A stretch of 32,050 nt of DNA. Source: XYA12-FULL-58-9 sp001798605. Lineage in GTDB: Bacteria; Myxococcota; XYA12-FULL-58-9. Both the position numbers and the translations under genes were made by a program. Positions 1-8,183 of this stretch are shown here, in pieces. The first letter of the stretch is position 1; each line of letters begins with the position of its first letter. Under the pieces are notes generated by a model. It ran no database searches, was not told where the DNA came from, and saw only the letters and a list, made by a program, of their open reading frames with translations. Location of the stretch: NCBI GenBank assembly GCA_036736205.1, contig DAINMX010000056.1:1-32050 (forward strand). The letters run 5' to 3'.

Positions 1-402
1 TGAGCTTGATGAGCTCCCCAACCAACCTGTCTGAATCCTTGTGTTTGATACTCAACGCCACGATGTATTCCTTTATATATATCTATTCCTTTATTCTATA
101 ATTCTACCACACGTTGGTCAAGCCTGGTCGTCGACGAGCACATGAGCTTACGCAAGCTTCTGCCCAACAAAGAACCGCGACGACAACACAAACAGCGGCG
201 CTAGGGTGGGTGACCGGCAACGCTTTGCGACATCGACCAACTTGCCCCGACGTTCTGCCACCTGCCCGCCCCACACAGGTAACGGGTCTTTTCGTCTGGG
301 CAAATGACTGGCCACATGGCTAAGTTGGAAACGAATTTTTCGGACCCCCGCTTCACTTAGCCGGTTATCCTCGGTAAGGTGCAACGACACAAGGAGACTG
401 CC
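1..402. other. Non-coding lead region with AT-rich stretch
   Basis: No convincing gene is present. A strongly AT-rich stretch at about 67-107 stands out from the GC-rich surroundings and contains a perfect TATAAT at 97-102 on the + strand. No good -35 box sits 16-18 bases upstream of it, and it lies about 300 bases before the first gene start at 403, so its role as a promoter is uncertain. Short open frames on both strands here have alternative starts and arginine/proline-rich translations typical of chance frames. Confidence 0.4.
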
Positions 403-1902
403 ATGTACCCAATCATGTTTCGTGCGGGGATTCTCATCTCAATGGCAATGCCGATGGCGGCTGTCGCCCAAAGCCCCACGGTTGCTATCGTTTTCGTCAA
501 GGGCAAAGGGGCACCCGAGCTGAAGGCTCCGGTCAACAAGCACATCGTAACCGGTATCAAGGCGGAAGCTGCTGTTGTTGACCAGAAGGCCTACTTGGCC
601 AGGGCGAAAAAGGCAGGAATCAATAAGGCAACGGCCCTTCGTTTTGATTCGGCAACCGAGGCTGGGAAGGCCGCCGGAGCCACCCACGTGCTCTTCATCG
701 AATCGCAAACGCAGAAGGAAAAAGGCAAGAAGAAGAGCTATATCGTCGACGTCAAGTTGCTCGATGTCACAGCTGGAGTAACTATCCACACTCACCAGTA
801 TGCCCTCGAGGGCCAGAAGCTGACCGCAGAAATTGGGGTGGAGATAATTGCTGCCGTTCTTTCCGCCGCGACGGCACCCCCGGAGGCACCGGAGCCGGTT
901 GCTGAGGAACCGGAAGACTTGAGTGCGACAAACGCAAATGAAACGATCACCGATGAAGGCACTGCGGGTGAAATCACAGGAGGTGAGACCATCGAGCTTA
1001 CGCCGGTGGCCGACGCCACTTCTCCCGTGACAGCCGAATCCGAGGGCGGTGACACCACTGCAACTTCGAGCGCAACCGAAATCAGTGCGATCTCGAAGCC
1101 GGAAGAAATTGGACCACCCGCAGTGGTTCCAGAGGTCTCTGTGCCTGTCAAATCCGAGCCTGAGCGCTCCCATTGGCGGCCAGCCCTGCGTCTCGACGTT
1201 GGAGCGATGTTCCTCTATCGCCACGCCCGAATTATGACCAGAGGCTCGGGACCCATCGTATACGAGTGGCCGATGTCGGGTGGCTACGGCATGGCCGAAT
1301 TTTATCCGTTGGTGCTCTCGGGCAGTGGTCGCTGGTACGAAGGTTTCGGCATTCACTTCGAAGGCGAGCTTCTTTATGCCAAGACCGACAAGTGGGGTTG
1401 GTCTACCAACGACCCTGAACGGGAAGTGGAGAGTGGAGTGGGCGGACCCAAGGGCGGGTTGTCATACCGTCTCGCGCTCGGGGATTCTGCGACTGCACCT
1501 GACTTCACCTTCAAAGCGGGATATGGAGCTTTCATCTTTCCCCTCAAGGAAGGTGCTTTTCCCGGAAGCCGTTATCACGCGCCCTACGTTGGCGGCGCTC
1601 TTTCCTTACCTCTCGCGGACAGCGTTGGAATGCTCGTCGGCGGCAATGCCTCACCGATAGTTTCCACTGCGGGGCGGTTGCAACGCATGGGAGCCAACGA
1701 AAGCGCCCATGCCTTCGAGCTCGAGGCAGGGATACGCATCATCATCGAGCCCATCGAAATTCTGGCTATCGGTCGTTTCGCGCAATACCGCTCAACCTAC
1801 GCCGGCCAAACCACCCTCGACGACTCGGAAGACCAGTATGCAAACGTCACACTTACCGACCGCTTGTTCGGTGGATTCGTCACGATCGGCTTGATCCTGT
1901 AG
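403..1902 (+). CDS. Exported protein with acidic linker and C-terminal beta-barrel-like domain
   Basis: I do not recognise a named family. The chosen ATG at 403 has AAGGAG six bases upstream (391-396); an in-frame GTG at 379 lacks this. The 499-residue product begins with a signal peptide (MYPIMFRAG..., likely cut after AVA at residue 22). Residues about 25-165 form an alpha/beta-looking domain that vaguely recalls the periplasmic TolB-N/CsgG-type domains of outer-membrane-associated proteins. A low-complexity linker rich in Glu, Pro, Thr and Ala covers about 170-260. The rest alternates aromatic and glycine residues in short strands (for example RLDVGAMFLYRHAR) and ends in GFVTIGLIL, as expected of an outer-membrane barrel, although the last residue is Leu rather than Phe. 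The methyltransferase gene follows after 25 bases on the same strand. Location in the outer membrane is inferred. Confidence 0.75.
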   Translation: MYPIMFRAGILISMAMPMAAVAQSPTVAIVFVKGKGAPELKAPVNKHIVTGIKAEAAVVDQKAYLARAKKAGINKATALRFDSATEAGKAAGATHVLFIESQTQKEKGKKKSYIVDVKLLDVTAGVTIHTHQYALEGQKLTAEIGVEIIAAVLSAATAPPEAPEPVAEEPEDLSATNANETITDEGTAGEITGGETIELTPVADATSPVTAESEGGDTTATSSATEISAISKPEEIGPPAVVPEVSVPVKSEPERSHWRPALRLDVGAMFLYRHARIMTRGSGPIVYEWPMSGGYGMAEFYPLVLSGSGRWYEGFGIHFEGELLYAKTDKWGWSTNDPEREVESGVGGPKGGLSYRLALGDSATAPDFTFKAGYGAFIFPLKEGAFPGSRYHAPYVGGALSLPLADSVGMLVGGNASPIVSTAGRLQRMGANESAHAFELEAGIRIIIEPIEILAIGRFAQYRSTYAGQTTLDDSEDQYANVTLTDRLFGGFVTIGLIL

Positions 1903-1927
1903 GTTCTGGATCTCGCAGGCTCTTTGC

Positions 1928-2890
1928 ATGGTGTCGAGTTGTCCGGGATGTGGCGGCCAAGATTGGCACACCGAGTTCGAAGTGCCAGAGATGTTCACCG
2001 GTGAGGTTTTTGCCATCGAGCGGTGCGAGGGTTGCAGACTGCTACGCACGGCCGGTGATCCGACCCCAGAAGAGATCGCAAGATATTACGACACCACAGC
2101 GGCGGGTGCTGACGCTGGCAGTCGCTTTCGCGGCGTCATCGAGCCTTTGATGCGAGCCCTTCGGCGTTGGCGGCTGCGGGATATTTTTGCCATACGCAAG
2201 GAACCCGGTCGCATTCTCGACGTGGGTTGCGGTCGCGGCGTCATGCTCAAAGCCCTGGCGGAGCACGGATGGGATGCCCACGGCATCGAGCTGGCACCCG
2301 AGATAGCGGCGACGGCTCGTCGTTCCTTGGGGGACCACATCTACACCACTCCAATCGAAGATGCCGACCTCGAACCTGGATCCTTCGACGTCATTAGCTT
2401 CTGGCACGTCCTCGAACATTTGCCCAACCCACTTTCGGCCCTCGAACGAGCTCGCGAGCTGTTGGCCCCCGGTGGGGTCATTCTCATCTCTGTTCCCAAC
2501 CGCGATTCCTGGCAGGCCCGTTTGTTTGGCCCCCATTGGCTTCACCTCGATCCACCGCGCCACCGCTGGCACTTCACACCCGTGACCCTGGAAAAGGTGG
2601 CACAACGTGCAGGACTCTCTTGGGGGACTGTGAGTTATTTTTCCTTCGAGTATGGTCCCTTCGGCATGTTGCAGTCGGCATTGAGTCGCGCGGGCCTCGG
2701 ACACACCCTCTTCACCCGAGTCCTGCGCGCAGGCGGCAGACGACGGCCGTGGCAGAACCCCTACGCTTGGGCACATCTGGCCCTCGCCCTTCCCATTTCG
2801 GCAGCTGCCATCGCATCCTTTCCGCTCGAGATCTTCGCTGCGGCGGCTGGCCGCGGTGGAATTCTGACGGTGGTGTTGAGGACGAGGTAG
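1928..2890 (+). CDS. Class I SAM-dependent methyltransferase with N-terminal zinc ribbon
   Basis: The 320-residue product starts with a CxxC...CxxC pair (C5, C8, C33, C36), likely a zinc ribbon, then a Rossmann methyltransferase fold. The SAM-binding motif I LDVGCGRG is at about 96-103, followed by an acidic residue after strand 2 (HGIELAPE) and a motif-like FDVISFWHVLEHLPNP segment. This arrangement is typical of the Methyltransf_11/23-type enzymes often found in cell-surface polysaccharide or lipid modification; the substrate cannot be read from the sequence. The C-terminus has a hydrophobic stretch (about 276-305, AHLALALPISAAAIASF) that could peripherally anchor the enzyme to the membrane. 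It lies 25 bases after the barrel gene, so the two may be co-transcribed, and converges with the transporter gene 15 bases beyond its stop. The ribosome-binding site is weak. Confidence 0.88.
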   Translation: MVSSCPGCGGQDWHTEFEVPEMFTGEVFAIERCEGCRLLRTAGDPTPEEIARYYDTTAAGADAGSRFRGVIEPLMRALRRWRLRDIFAIRKEPGRILDVGCGRGVMLKALAEHGWDAHGIELAPEIAATARRSLGDHIYTTPIEDADLEPGSFDVISFWHVLEHLPNPLSALERARELLAPGGVILISVPNRDSWQARLFGPHWLHLDPPRHRWHFTPVTLEKVAQRAGLSWGTVSYFSFEYGPFGMLQSALSRAGLGHTLFTRVLRAGGRRRPWQNPYAWAHLALALPISAAAIASFPLEIFAAAAGRGGILTVVLRTR

Positions 2891-2905
2891 AGGACAACAA
2901 CCGCG

Positions 2906-3859
2906 TTACCCGACGACGGTCGCGACGAATGCCCAGACGTAGCTCCCGGCCGTCACGACGATAATGCCAGCCAGCATCCATTTGATGAGCTTCGACGGAA
3001 CGAACTTCTGGCATCTGGCACCAAGATACATACCCGCTGCGCCGCCAATACCGAAGAGCACGCCGAGCTTCCAGTCCGGTACGATGGACATCGACGGCCA
3101 CCAACCGGAAATCGCCTGATAGAAGGCAACCCCGACGACTGAGGTCACGAATGTTCCCATGAGGGCAGCGCCCGCGATTGTGTAGATCGGTAGATGGAAG
3201 AATGCGACGAACAACGGTGCCACGATCGCGCCTCCACCGATCCCGTAGATCCCGCCGACGATGCCGACTAGCATGCAGAGGACGAAGATCCAGGCCGTCG
3301 ACACCCGATATCGGCCACCGTGGAACTCGTACTCGATGTGCGAGGCGTTGAAACTGACGACGCGGGTTGCGGATCCTCGTTGATTGTCTGGGGTTGGATC
3401 GTGGCGCTTCTTGACCGACTCGTGAAAACGCAGCTCGGCGCTCTCCGCGGTCGACGTGGTTTTGTTGCGGGTCAGGTCACGCAGCATTCGGACGCCGATG
3501 TAGAGGAGAACCGCGGCCGCAAAGAGCCGGAAGTTGGTCGGATCCGGGAGGTACTTCACTCGGACGATCGCACCCAGTAGGACTCCGGGTAGAGTCCCAG
3601 CGACCACCACCGCGGTCAGCGGCCAGACCATCCGGCCCTCCCTGATGTATCGGTAGACGCCGCTAGGGATTGCGACCACGTTGAACAGTTGGTTGGTGGC
3701 GCTGACGGATGGTGTGGTGTACCCCAAGACAGACATCTGAAAGGGCAGCAACAGGAATGCGCCGGAGACGCCCCCCATCGATGTGAAGAAGGAAATCACG
3801 AAAGCCACGAGGGGAGGAATCCAGGGGGAAACATGAATGCCCGCAGTTTCGAAGTACAT
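2906..3859 (-). CDS. TauE/SafE-family membrane transporter
   Basis: A membrane protein of about 317 residues with eight or so hydrophobic segments in two halves, matching the TauE/SafE (DUF81) family of probable sulfite, sulfonate or organic-anion exporters. Family hallmarks seen are the glycine-rich N-terminal stretch FFTSMGGVSGAFLLLPF and the equivalent second-half stretch GIVGGIYGIGGGAIVAPLF. The two halves are joined by a longer than usual charged loop (about 128-180, rich in Arg, Glu, Thr). The start is taken as the ATG at 3859, with AGG six bases upstream; an in-frame GTG two codons earlier is possible. The gene lies 42 bases downstream of the FHA/sigma-54 activator on the same strand and may be co-transcribed with it. 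Substrate is unknown. Confidence 0.87.
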   Translation of the reverse strand: MYFETAGIHVSPWIPPLVAFVISFFTSMGGVSGAFLLLPFQMSVLGYTTPSVSATNQLFNVVAIPSGVYRYIREGRMVWPLTAVVVAGTLPGVLLGAIVRVKYLPDPTNFRLFAAAVLLYIGVRMLRDLTRNKTTSTAESAELRFHESVKKRHDPTPDNQRGSATRVVSFNASHIEYEFHGGRYRVSTAWIFVLCMLVGIVGGIYGIGGGAIVAPLFVAFFHLPIYTIAGAALMGTFVTSVVGVAFYQAISGWWPSMSIVPDWKLGVLFGIGGAAGMYLGARCQKFVPSKLIKWMLAGIIVVTAGSYVWAFVATVVG

Positions 3860-3901
3860 CGTCACCTAACTTACCTGGCATTGCGCCATGCAGAGCCACT
3901 T

Positions 3902-5242
3902 TCACAGTTCATGCTTGACGACGTGTCGCCTGAGCATGCGGCCAAGGCTCTTTGGGTGAATCTCGGCGGCCGAAGCAGCCTCACTCACGTTCCCCGCGTG
4001 CCGTTTGATCAGCGCGTCGAGGTAGAAGAGCTCGAAAGCTTCTTTGGCCTCTCGAAACGGCAGTCTTAGGGCACCGTCCATCGGTGATTCGTGCGGCGCC
4101 TCGTTCATCCTTGGCTCTTCGTCAATATCAGCCACCCCCATGACGGCCAGACGCTCCACGGCGTTTTTGAGTTGTCGGACGTTTCCTGGCCAGGAATGTC
4201 GCACGAGCGTCCGCACGGTTTCAGCGTCAATAGATGCAACCGTGGCTCGACCGGCTGCTCGAGCGTTCGATAGATTGAGGAAGTGCGAGACCAACAGCGG
4301 AATGTCTTCCACTCGGTCACGCAGCGCCGGCAACTGCAAGCGAAAGCCGGCGAGACGATAATAGAGATCTTCGCGAAACTCTCCCTTGTTCACCATGCCG
4401 CGCAGCGAACGGTTGGTGGCTGCGACCACCCGTATGTCGAGGCGGACAACCCGCTCATCGCCGAGTCGCCGAACTTCCGAGTTTTCAAGCGCCCGCAGAA
4501 GCTTCGGCTGCAGTGTGAGCTTGAGCTCGCCAATCTCATCCAGAAAGACCGTGCCCCCTTTGGCGCGCTCGAAAACGCCGGCGTGATCACGATCCGCGCC
4601 GGTGAACGCTCCTTTCACATGACCAAACAGCTCGCTCTCCATGAGCGTATCTGGGACAGCGCAGCAATCGAGAATCTCGAATCTCTCGTCCGAGCGGGCA
4701 CCCGTTTCGTGAAGCGCCCGTGCGACAAGTTCCTTGCCAGTGCCAGTCTCACCTTCGATGATCACGGAGAGGTTGGAGAGCGCCACCTTGGTCATGAGCC
4801 CATAAAGCTCACGCATTTTGGCCGAGCCACCGACGATCGCGCCAAGCCGATCCTGCAATGGCAGCTCGACCGTCGCGGCGTCGCCGAGAGGCCGAAACTT
4901 GAGCTGTGTCACCCCGAGGTCGAGGATGGCCTCGTCGCTAAGAAAAATCTTCTCAACCCGTATCCCTGCGATCCAGGTGCCGTTCGTCGAGCCAAGATCG
5001 ACCAATGTGAAGGTACCCTTCTCTGTCTCGATCTTGAGATGAAAGCGCGAAACCGTTCGATCGTTCAACACCAGATCGTTGGAACGCGCTGTGCCAATCT
5101 GAACGACCTCTTGACCAAAACAATGGCATGCACCCTTGTCCGGACCGTTGACGACGGTGAGCTCGAACCGATCGAAGACGAGACGGTCGAGTGGTTTGTC
5201 GGGTTTGACGCTGACCGTTGAGTTGAGCTGTGAATCGGACAT
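3902..5242 (-). CDS. FHA-domain sigma-54-dependent transcriptional activator
   Basis: A 446-residue enhancer-binding protein. Residues about 25-118 form an FHA domain, which binds phosphothreonine peptides: conserved elements are GTARSNDLVL (50-59), SRFHLKI (65-71) and GSTNGTW (84-90). The AAA+ domain follows, with Walker A GETGTGKE (164-171), the sigma-54-contacting GAFTGA loop (211-216) and Walker B VFLDE (232-236). The C-terminus carries a Fis-type helix-turn-helix (VSEAASAAEIHPKSLGRMLRR). Members of this class activate RNA polymerase with sigma-54 and are often controlled by Ser/Thr kinases instead of a response-regulator phosphate. It is divergent from the kinase-SUMF1 gene across a 259-base gap, making that kinase the obvious candidate partner. 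No Shine-Dalgarno is evident before the ATG. I found no convincing -24/-12 site in the gap. Confidence 0.95.
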   Translation of the reverse strand: MSDSQLNSTVSVKPDKPLDRLVFDRFELTVVNGPDKGACHCFGQEVVQIGTARSNDLVLNDRTVSRFHLKIETEKGTFTLVDLGSTNGTWIAGIRVEKIFLSDEAILDLGVTQLKFRPLGDAATVELPLQDRLGAIVGGSAKMRELYGLMTKVALSNLSVIIEGETGTGKELVARALHETGARSDERFEILDCCAVPDTLMESELFGHVKGAFTGADRDHAGVFERAKGGTVFLDEIGELKLTLQPKLLRALENSEVRRLGDERVVRLDIRVVAATNRSLRGMVNKGEFREDLYYRLAGFRLQLPALRDRVEDIPLLVSHFLNLSNARAAGRATVASIDAETVRTLVRHSWPGNVRQLKNAVERLAVMGVADIDEEPRMNEAPHESPMDGALRLPFREAKEAFELFYLDALIKRHAGNVSEAASAAEIHPKSLGRMLRRHVVKHEL

Positions 5243-5408
5243 GGCGGCCAGATTAGCCGTTCACCGCTGCTGCGCCAATAGCTTCGTTTGCGGATCTGCC
5301 ATTGCTTCCGAAAACACCGACGTCTTACGCGGCAAGCCACGGGCAAAAGCGCCACATGGTCGAGTGTCACGTGGCTGCAGGGCGATGGCCGCGATGTAGG
5401 ATTGCACC

Positions 5409-5457
5409 GGAGCCCCGGGAGCCCCGGGAGTCCCGGAGGTCCGTGAGCTCCGGGAGG
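5409..5457. repeat. Imperfect 9-bp tandem repeat between divergent genes
   Basis: About five and a half units of a 9-bp repeat run GGAGCCCCG, GGAGCCCCG, GGAGTCCCG, GAGGTCCGT, GAGCTCCGG, GAGG. The first two units are identical and the rest drift. The array sits in the 259-base gap between the sigma-54 activator and the kinase gene, 45 bases before the kinase start, so copy-number change would alter promoter or leader spacing. The units are partly self-complementary (CCCGGG, GAGCTC), so the transcript could fold. Confidence 0.85.
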
Positions 5458-5501
5458 TTTCTTGCACCGACACGATTGCTGCAGATAGAGTTGGTCCTTC
5501 G

Positions 5502-8183
5502 ATGCCTATGACAGACTCGACGAAAAAGCGTTGGTATCAAGCGTTGCATGTTGCCCAAGCTGCCGTGACGCAAGATGAAGGTCGGTTGTTTGTCGTCGTT
5601 GTCCGCGCTCTCCTCAGTTTCGTCAATGATTCGACGCAAGCAGATTTTGCCGACTATCTTGAGCAGCGAGGGATTGTTGACGCCATCGCCGCCAAGCGGC
5701 TGCGTAACATTGTCAGCAGATGGGAAGGTGTTGAATCGCATCCGTGCTCGCTCGCCATCGAAGAAGGTTCAAACCCCCTCGAGCACAGAATCAACATGGA
5801 GTCCGTTTCTGCTGCCCCTGCACCATCGGCAAGCGAAGAGCCCAACAGCGTGCAACCCATACTTTCTTCTTGGACAGAGCGTCAGAGAAACACGGAGAAC
5901 AAGTACCAAGACGTTCGGATATTGGGAAAGGGTGGAATGGCCGAGATCTACGAGGCTCGGGATCGCCATCTGGGAAGAATGGTAGCTCTGAAAAAAATTC
6001 GCGACGGCCATCCGGACAATGAAGTGCTGCAACGTTTTGTGCAAGAGGCTCAAATTACCGCGCAGCTTTCTCATCCAAACATTGTGCCGATCTACGACGT
6101 GGGGACCTTGGCGAATGGTGAGCCCTATTTCACCATGAAACGCATCACTGGCGAGTCCCTTGCCGACATCCTTGAACGGCTGGCGGTCAATGATGCCGAG
6201 ACCGAGTCTCAGTATGACAGAACCAAATTGTCCATTGTGTTTCTCCAAGTTGTGCAGGCAGTGGCCTTTGCCCATGCGCGCTGTGTCATTCACGGCGATC
6301 TCAAACCTTCGAATATTCTCATTGGCGCGTTTGGCGATGTCTTGGTCGCCGATTGGGGCTTGGCGAGCCTAAAGCCCGATTCGATGCCGTCGGACGGGAC
6401 GGCGCCGGTCATGTTATCCCCACCACAGTCCATTGATTTCCGCAGCCGCATATCCGGCAGTCCGGCCTACATGGCACCCGAGTGTGTGGCGGGTGCGGCG
6501 CCCAACGAGCAGAGCGACATTTTTGCCCTGGGGGTTATTCTCTACGAAATCCTGACACAACAACAACCGTTTGGAGTATTTCAGTTCAGCGACATTGTCT
6601 CCCAGGTGCAGTTCCACAACGTCGTACCGCCCCGCGAGCGCACGCCCCAGCGAGGCATTAGCGAAGAAGTCAATGCGATCTGCCTCCGAGCGCTTCATCC
6701 AAATCCACAGGAACGCTACGCCAACGTCGTCGAGCTTCGAGACGCGATGGAATCCTACATAACCGGATCTCGACGCAGGAGCCTGGCGCTGGTGTACCAC
6801 TCTGAGGCGGAAACAGCTCGTGAGCGTTGGTTGGAGCTTCGCAAACACAGCGAAGGCCTCACGACCGAATGGCACGATTTGGCGGCGAGAATAAAGCCCT
6901 ACGATGACGAGATCAAGAAACACCCTCTGTGGAAGCTTGAAGAGGAGATGTTGGAAACCAACGTCGCCGAAGAGCGGGCACTGACCGAAGCGCTCATCGG
7001 TTACTCGCAAGCTTTTGGTTCGGACCCTGATTTTGCCGCAGCCAGTGACCGACTCGCAGATTTGCATCTCGGCCTTTTTCTGGACGCAGAGGCCAGGCAA
7101 GATCGACGAGCCGAGATATTCAACCTTCAGCAAGTGGAGCGATTCCACCGAGGCCGATATCGCGACATTCTCACCGGCCACGGACGCGTTCGTATTGCGC
7201 CCCAGCAAGCGGATGTCCAGATCTGCCGGGCCGTACGCCTCGTCGAACGTCACAAAAAGATTGAGACGGGCGAAGAAGTGCCTGTCGCCGGTCTCCATGA
7301 GTTGGATCTAGATTTGGCGAAGGGAAGCTATCTCTTTATTTTGCACGCTCCGGGCCGAAGGGAAGTGCGCCTGCATGTGTTGGTGGGACGAAGTACCGAG
7401 GCCATCCTCACGCCCTATTTGTATCTCGAAGAAGAGGTAGGTGCAGAGTTCGTGCACGTCCCGGCGGGACCGTTTGTGCGTGGAGGCGATGACCAGGCGC
7501 TCAACAGCCATCCCCGTTCAGAGATGATCCTGCCAGATTTCTTCATCGCCAGATTTCCAGTCACCTGTGCCGAGTATGTGATTTTTCTCAATGACCTTTT
7601 GCAGAAGGATGCACATTTGGCTCTCCAGCACACGCCACGGACCAAACCGGACGGCGGCTACTTGTGGGAGAAAGTAGGAGGGCAATACGTCTTGCCTCGT
7701 TGTGACGCAGACGGAAATCCTGTGCACCCGCAAGCCCCAGTTATGGGCATTAGCTTCCACGATGCCGAAACCTATGCCAATTGGCGCAGTCGCAAGGAGC
7801 TTCTGCGATACCGTCTGCCAAGCGAAGACGAATGGGAAAAAGCTGCGCGCGGCGCCGATGGTAGATTCTTCCCGTGGGGCAATGGATTTGATCCAACCTT
7901 CTGCAAGATGGCGCTCAGTCGCCCGGGTCGCCCTCAGCCTGAACCTGTGGGCTCGTTTCCCGTAGATACTTCTGTGTATGGCATGCAGGATGCGTCTGGA
8001 GCGATCCGCGAATGGTGCGACTCATTCTATGACGATCACCACGAGACCAGAGTCTTGCGCGGCGGCGCTTGGTACTTCAATCCGCGCTATTGCCGCGCGG
8101 CATTTCGCCATGGTTATTTGCCCAATATTGTTTTTACGAATTTTGGCTTTCGACTCTGCAAATCGCCACCTACGACCCGTTGA
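5502..8183 (+). CDS. Ser/Thr protein kinase fused to SUMF1/FGE-like domain
   Basis: An 893-residue cytoplasmic protein. After an N-terminal region of about 130 residues comes a PknB-type kinase: glycine loop GKGGMAEIYEA (about 141-151), VALKKI with the ATP-binding Lys, catalytic loop HGDLKPSN (about 263-270), metal-binding DWGLA in place of DFG, and activation-segment end GSPAYMAPE. The catalytic loop has HGD where most kinases have HRD. Residues about 430-640 are charged and helical. The C-terminal 240 residues form a SUMF1/formylglycine-generating-enzyme-like domain (VHVPAGPF..., RLPSEDEWEKAARG, LRGGAWYFNPRYC..., FGFRLC). Only the second of the two FGE active-site cysteines is visible, so this is probably a sensory or binding version. 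ATGs at 5502 and 5508 are both possible; no strong ribosome-binding site separates them. Its stop overlaps the convergent gene by 14 bases. Confidence 0.93.
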   Translation: MPMTDSTKKRWYQALHVAQAAVTQDEGRLFVVVVRALLSFVNDSTQADFADYLEQRGIVDAIAAKRLRNIVSRWEGVESHPCSLAIEEGSNPLEHRINMESVSAAPAPSASEEPNSVQPILSSWTERQRNTENKYQDVRILGKGGMAEIYEARDRHLGRMVALKKIRDGHPDNEVLQRFVQEAQITAQLSHPNIVPIYDVGTLANGEPYFTMKRITGESLADILERLAVNDAETESQYDRTKLSIVFLQVVQAVAFAHARCVIHGDLKPSNILIGAFGDVLVADWGLASLKPDSMPSDGTAPVMLSPPQSIDFRSRISGSPAYMAPECVAGAAPNEQSDIFALGVILYEILTQQQPFGVFQFSDIVSQVQFHNVVPPRERTPQRGISEEVNAICLRALHPNPQERYANVVELRDAMESYITGSRRRSLALVYHSEAETARERWLELRKHSEGLTTEWHDLAARIKPYDDEIKKHPLWKLEEEMLETNVAEERALTEALIGYSQAFGSDPDFAAASDRLADLHLGLFLDAEARQDRRAEIFNLQQVERFHRGRYRDILTGHGRVRIAPQQADVQICRAVRLVERHKKIETGEEVPVAGLHELDLDLAKGSYLFILHAPGRREVRLHVLVGRSTEAILTPYLYLEEEVGAEFVHVPAGPFVRGGDDQALNSHPRSEMILPDFFIARFPVTCAEYVIFLNDLLQKDAHLALQHTPRTKPDGGYLWEKVGGQYVLPRCDADGNPVHPQAPVMGISFHDAETYANWRSRKELLRYRLPSEDEWEKAARGADGRFFPWGNGFDPTFCKMALSRPGRPQPEPVGSFPVDTSVYGMQDASGAIREWCDSFYDDHHETRVLRGGAWYFNPRYCRAAFRHGYLPNIVFTNFGFRLCKSPPTTR

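Noticed and set aside
439..1356. 305-codon open frame on the - strand
   Set aside because: It is antisense to the barrel-protein gene, has a Cys/Arg/His-rich composition with no domain, and the + strand has a signal peptide and a good ribosome-binding site.
4283..5221. 312-codon open frame on the + strand
   Set aside because: It is antisense to the sigma-54 activator, whose FHA, AAA+ and helix-turn-helix motifs are unmistakable.
5243..5501. Possible sigma-54 promoter (TTGCACCGACACGATTGCT near 5460-5480)
   Set aside because: The spacing between the TTGCAC and TTGC elements is longer than the -24/-12 spacing sigma-54 requires, and the -24 GG is missing.
6414..7298. 294-codon open frame on the - strand
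   Set aside because: It lies antisense to the kinase gene and shows no recognisable motif.
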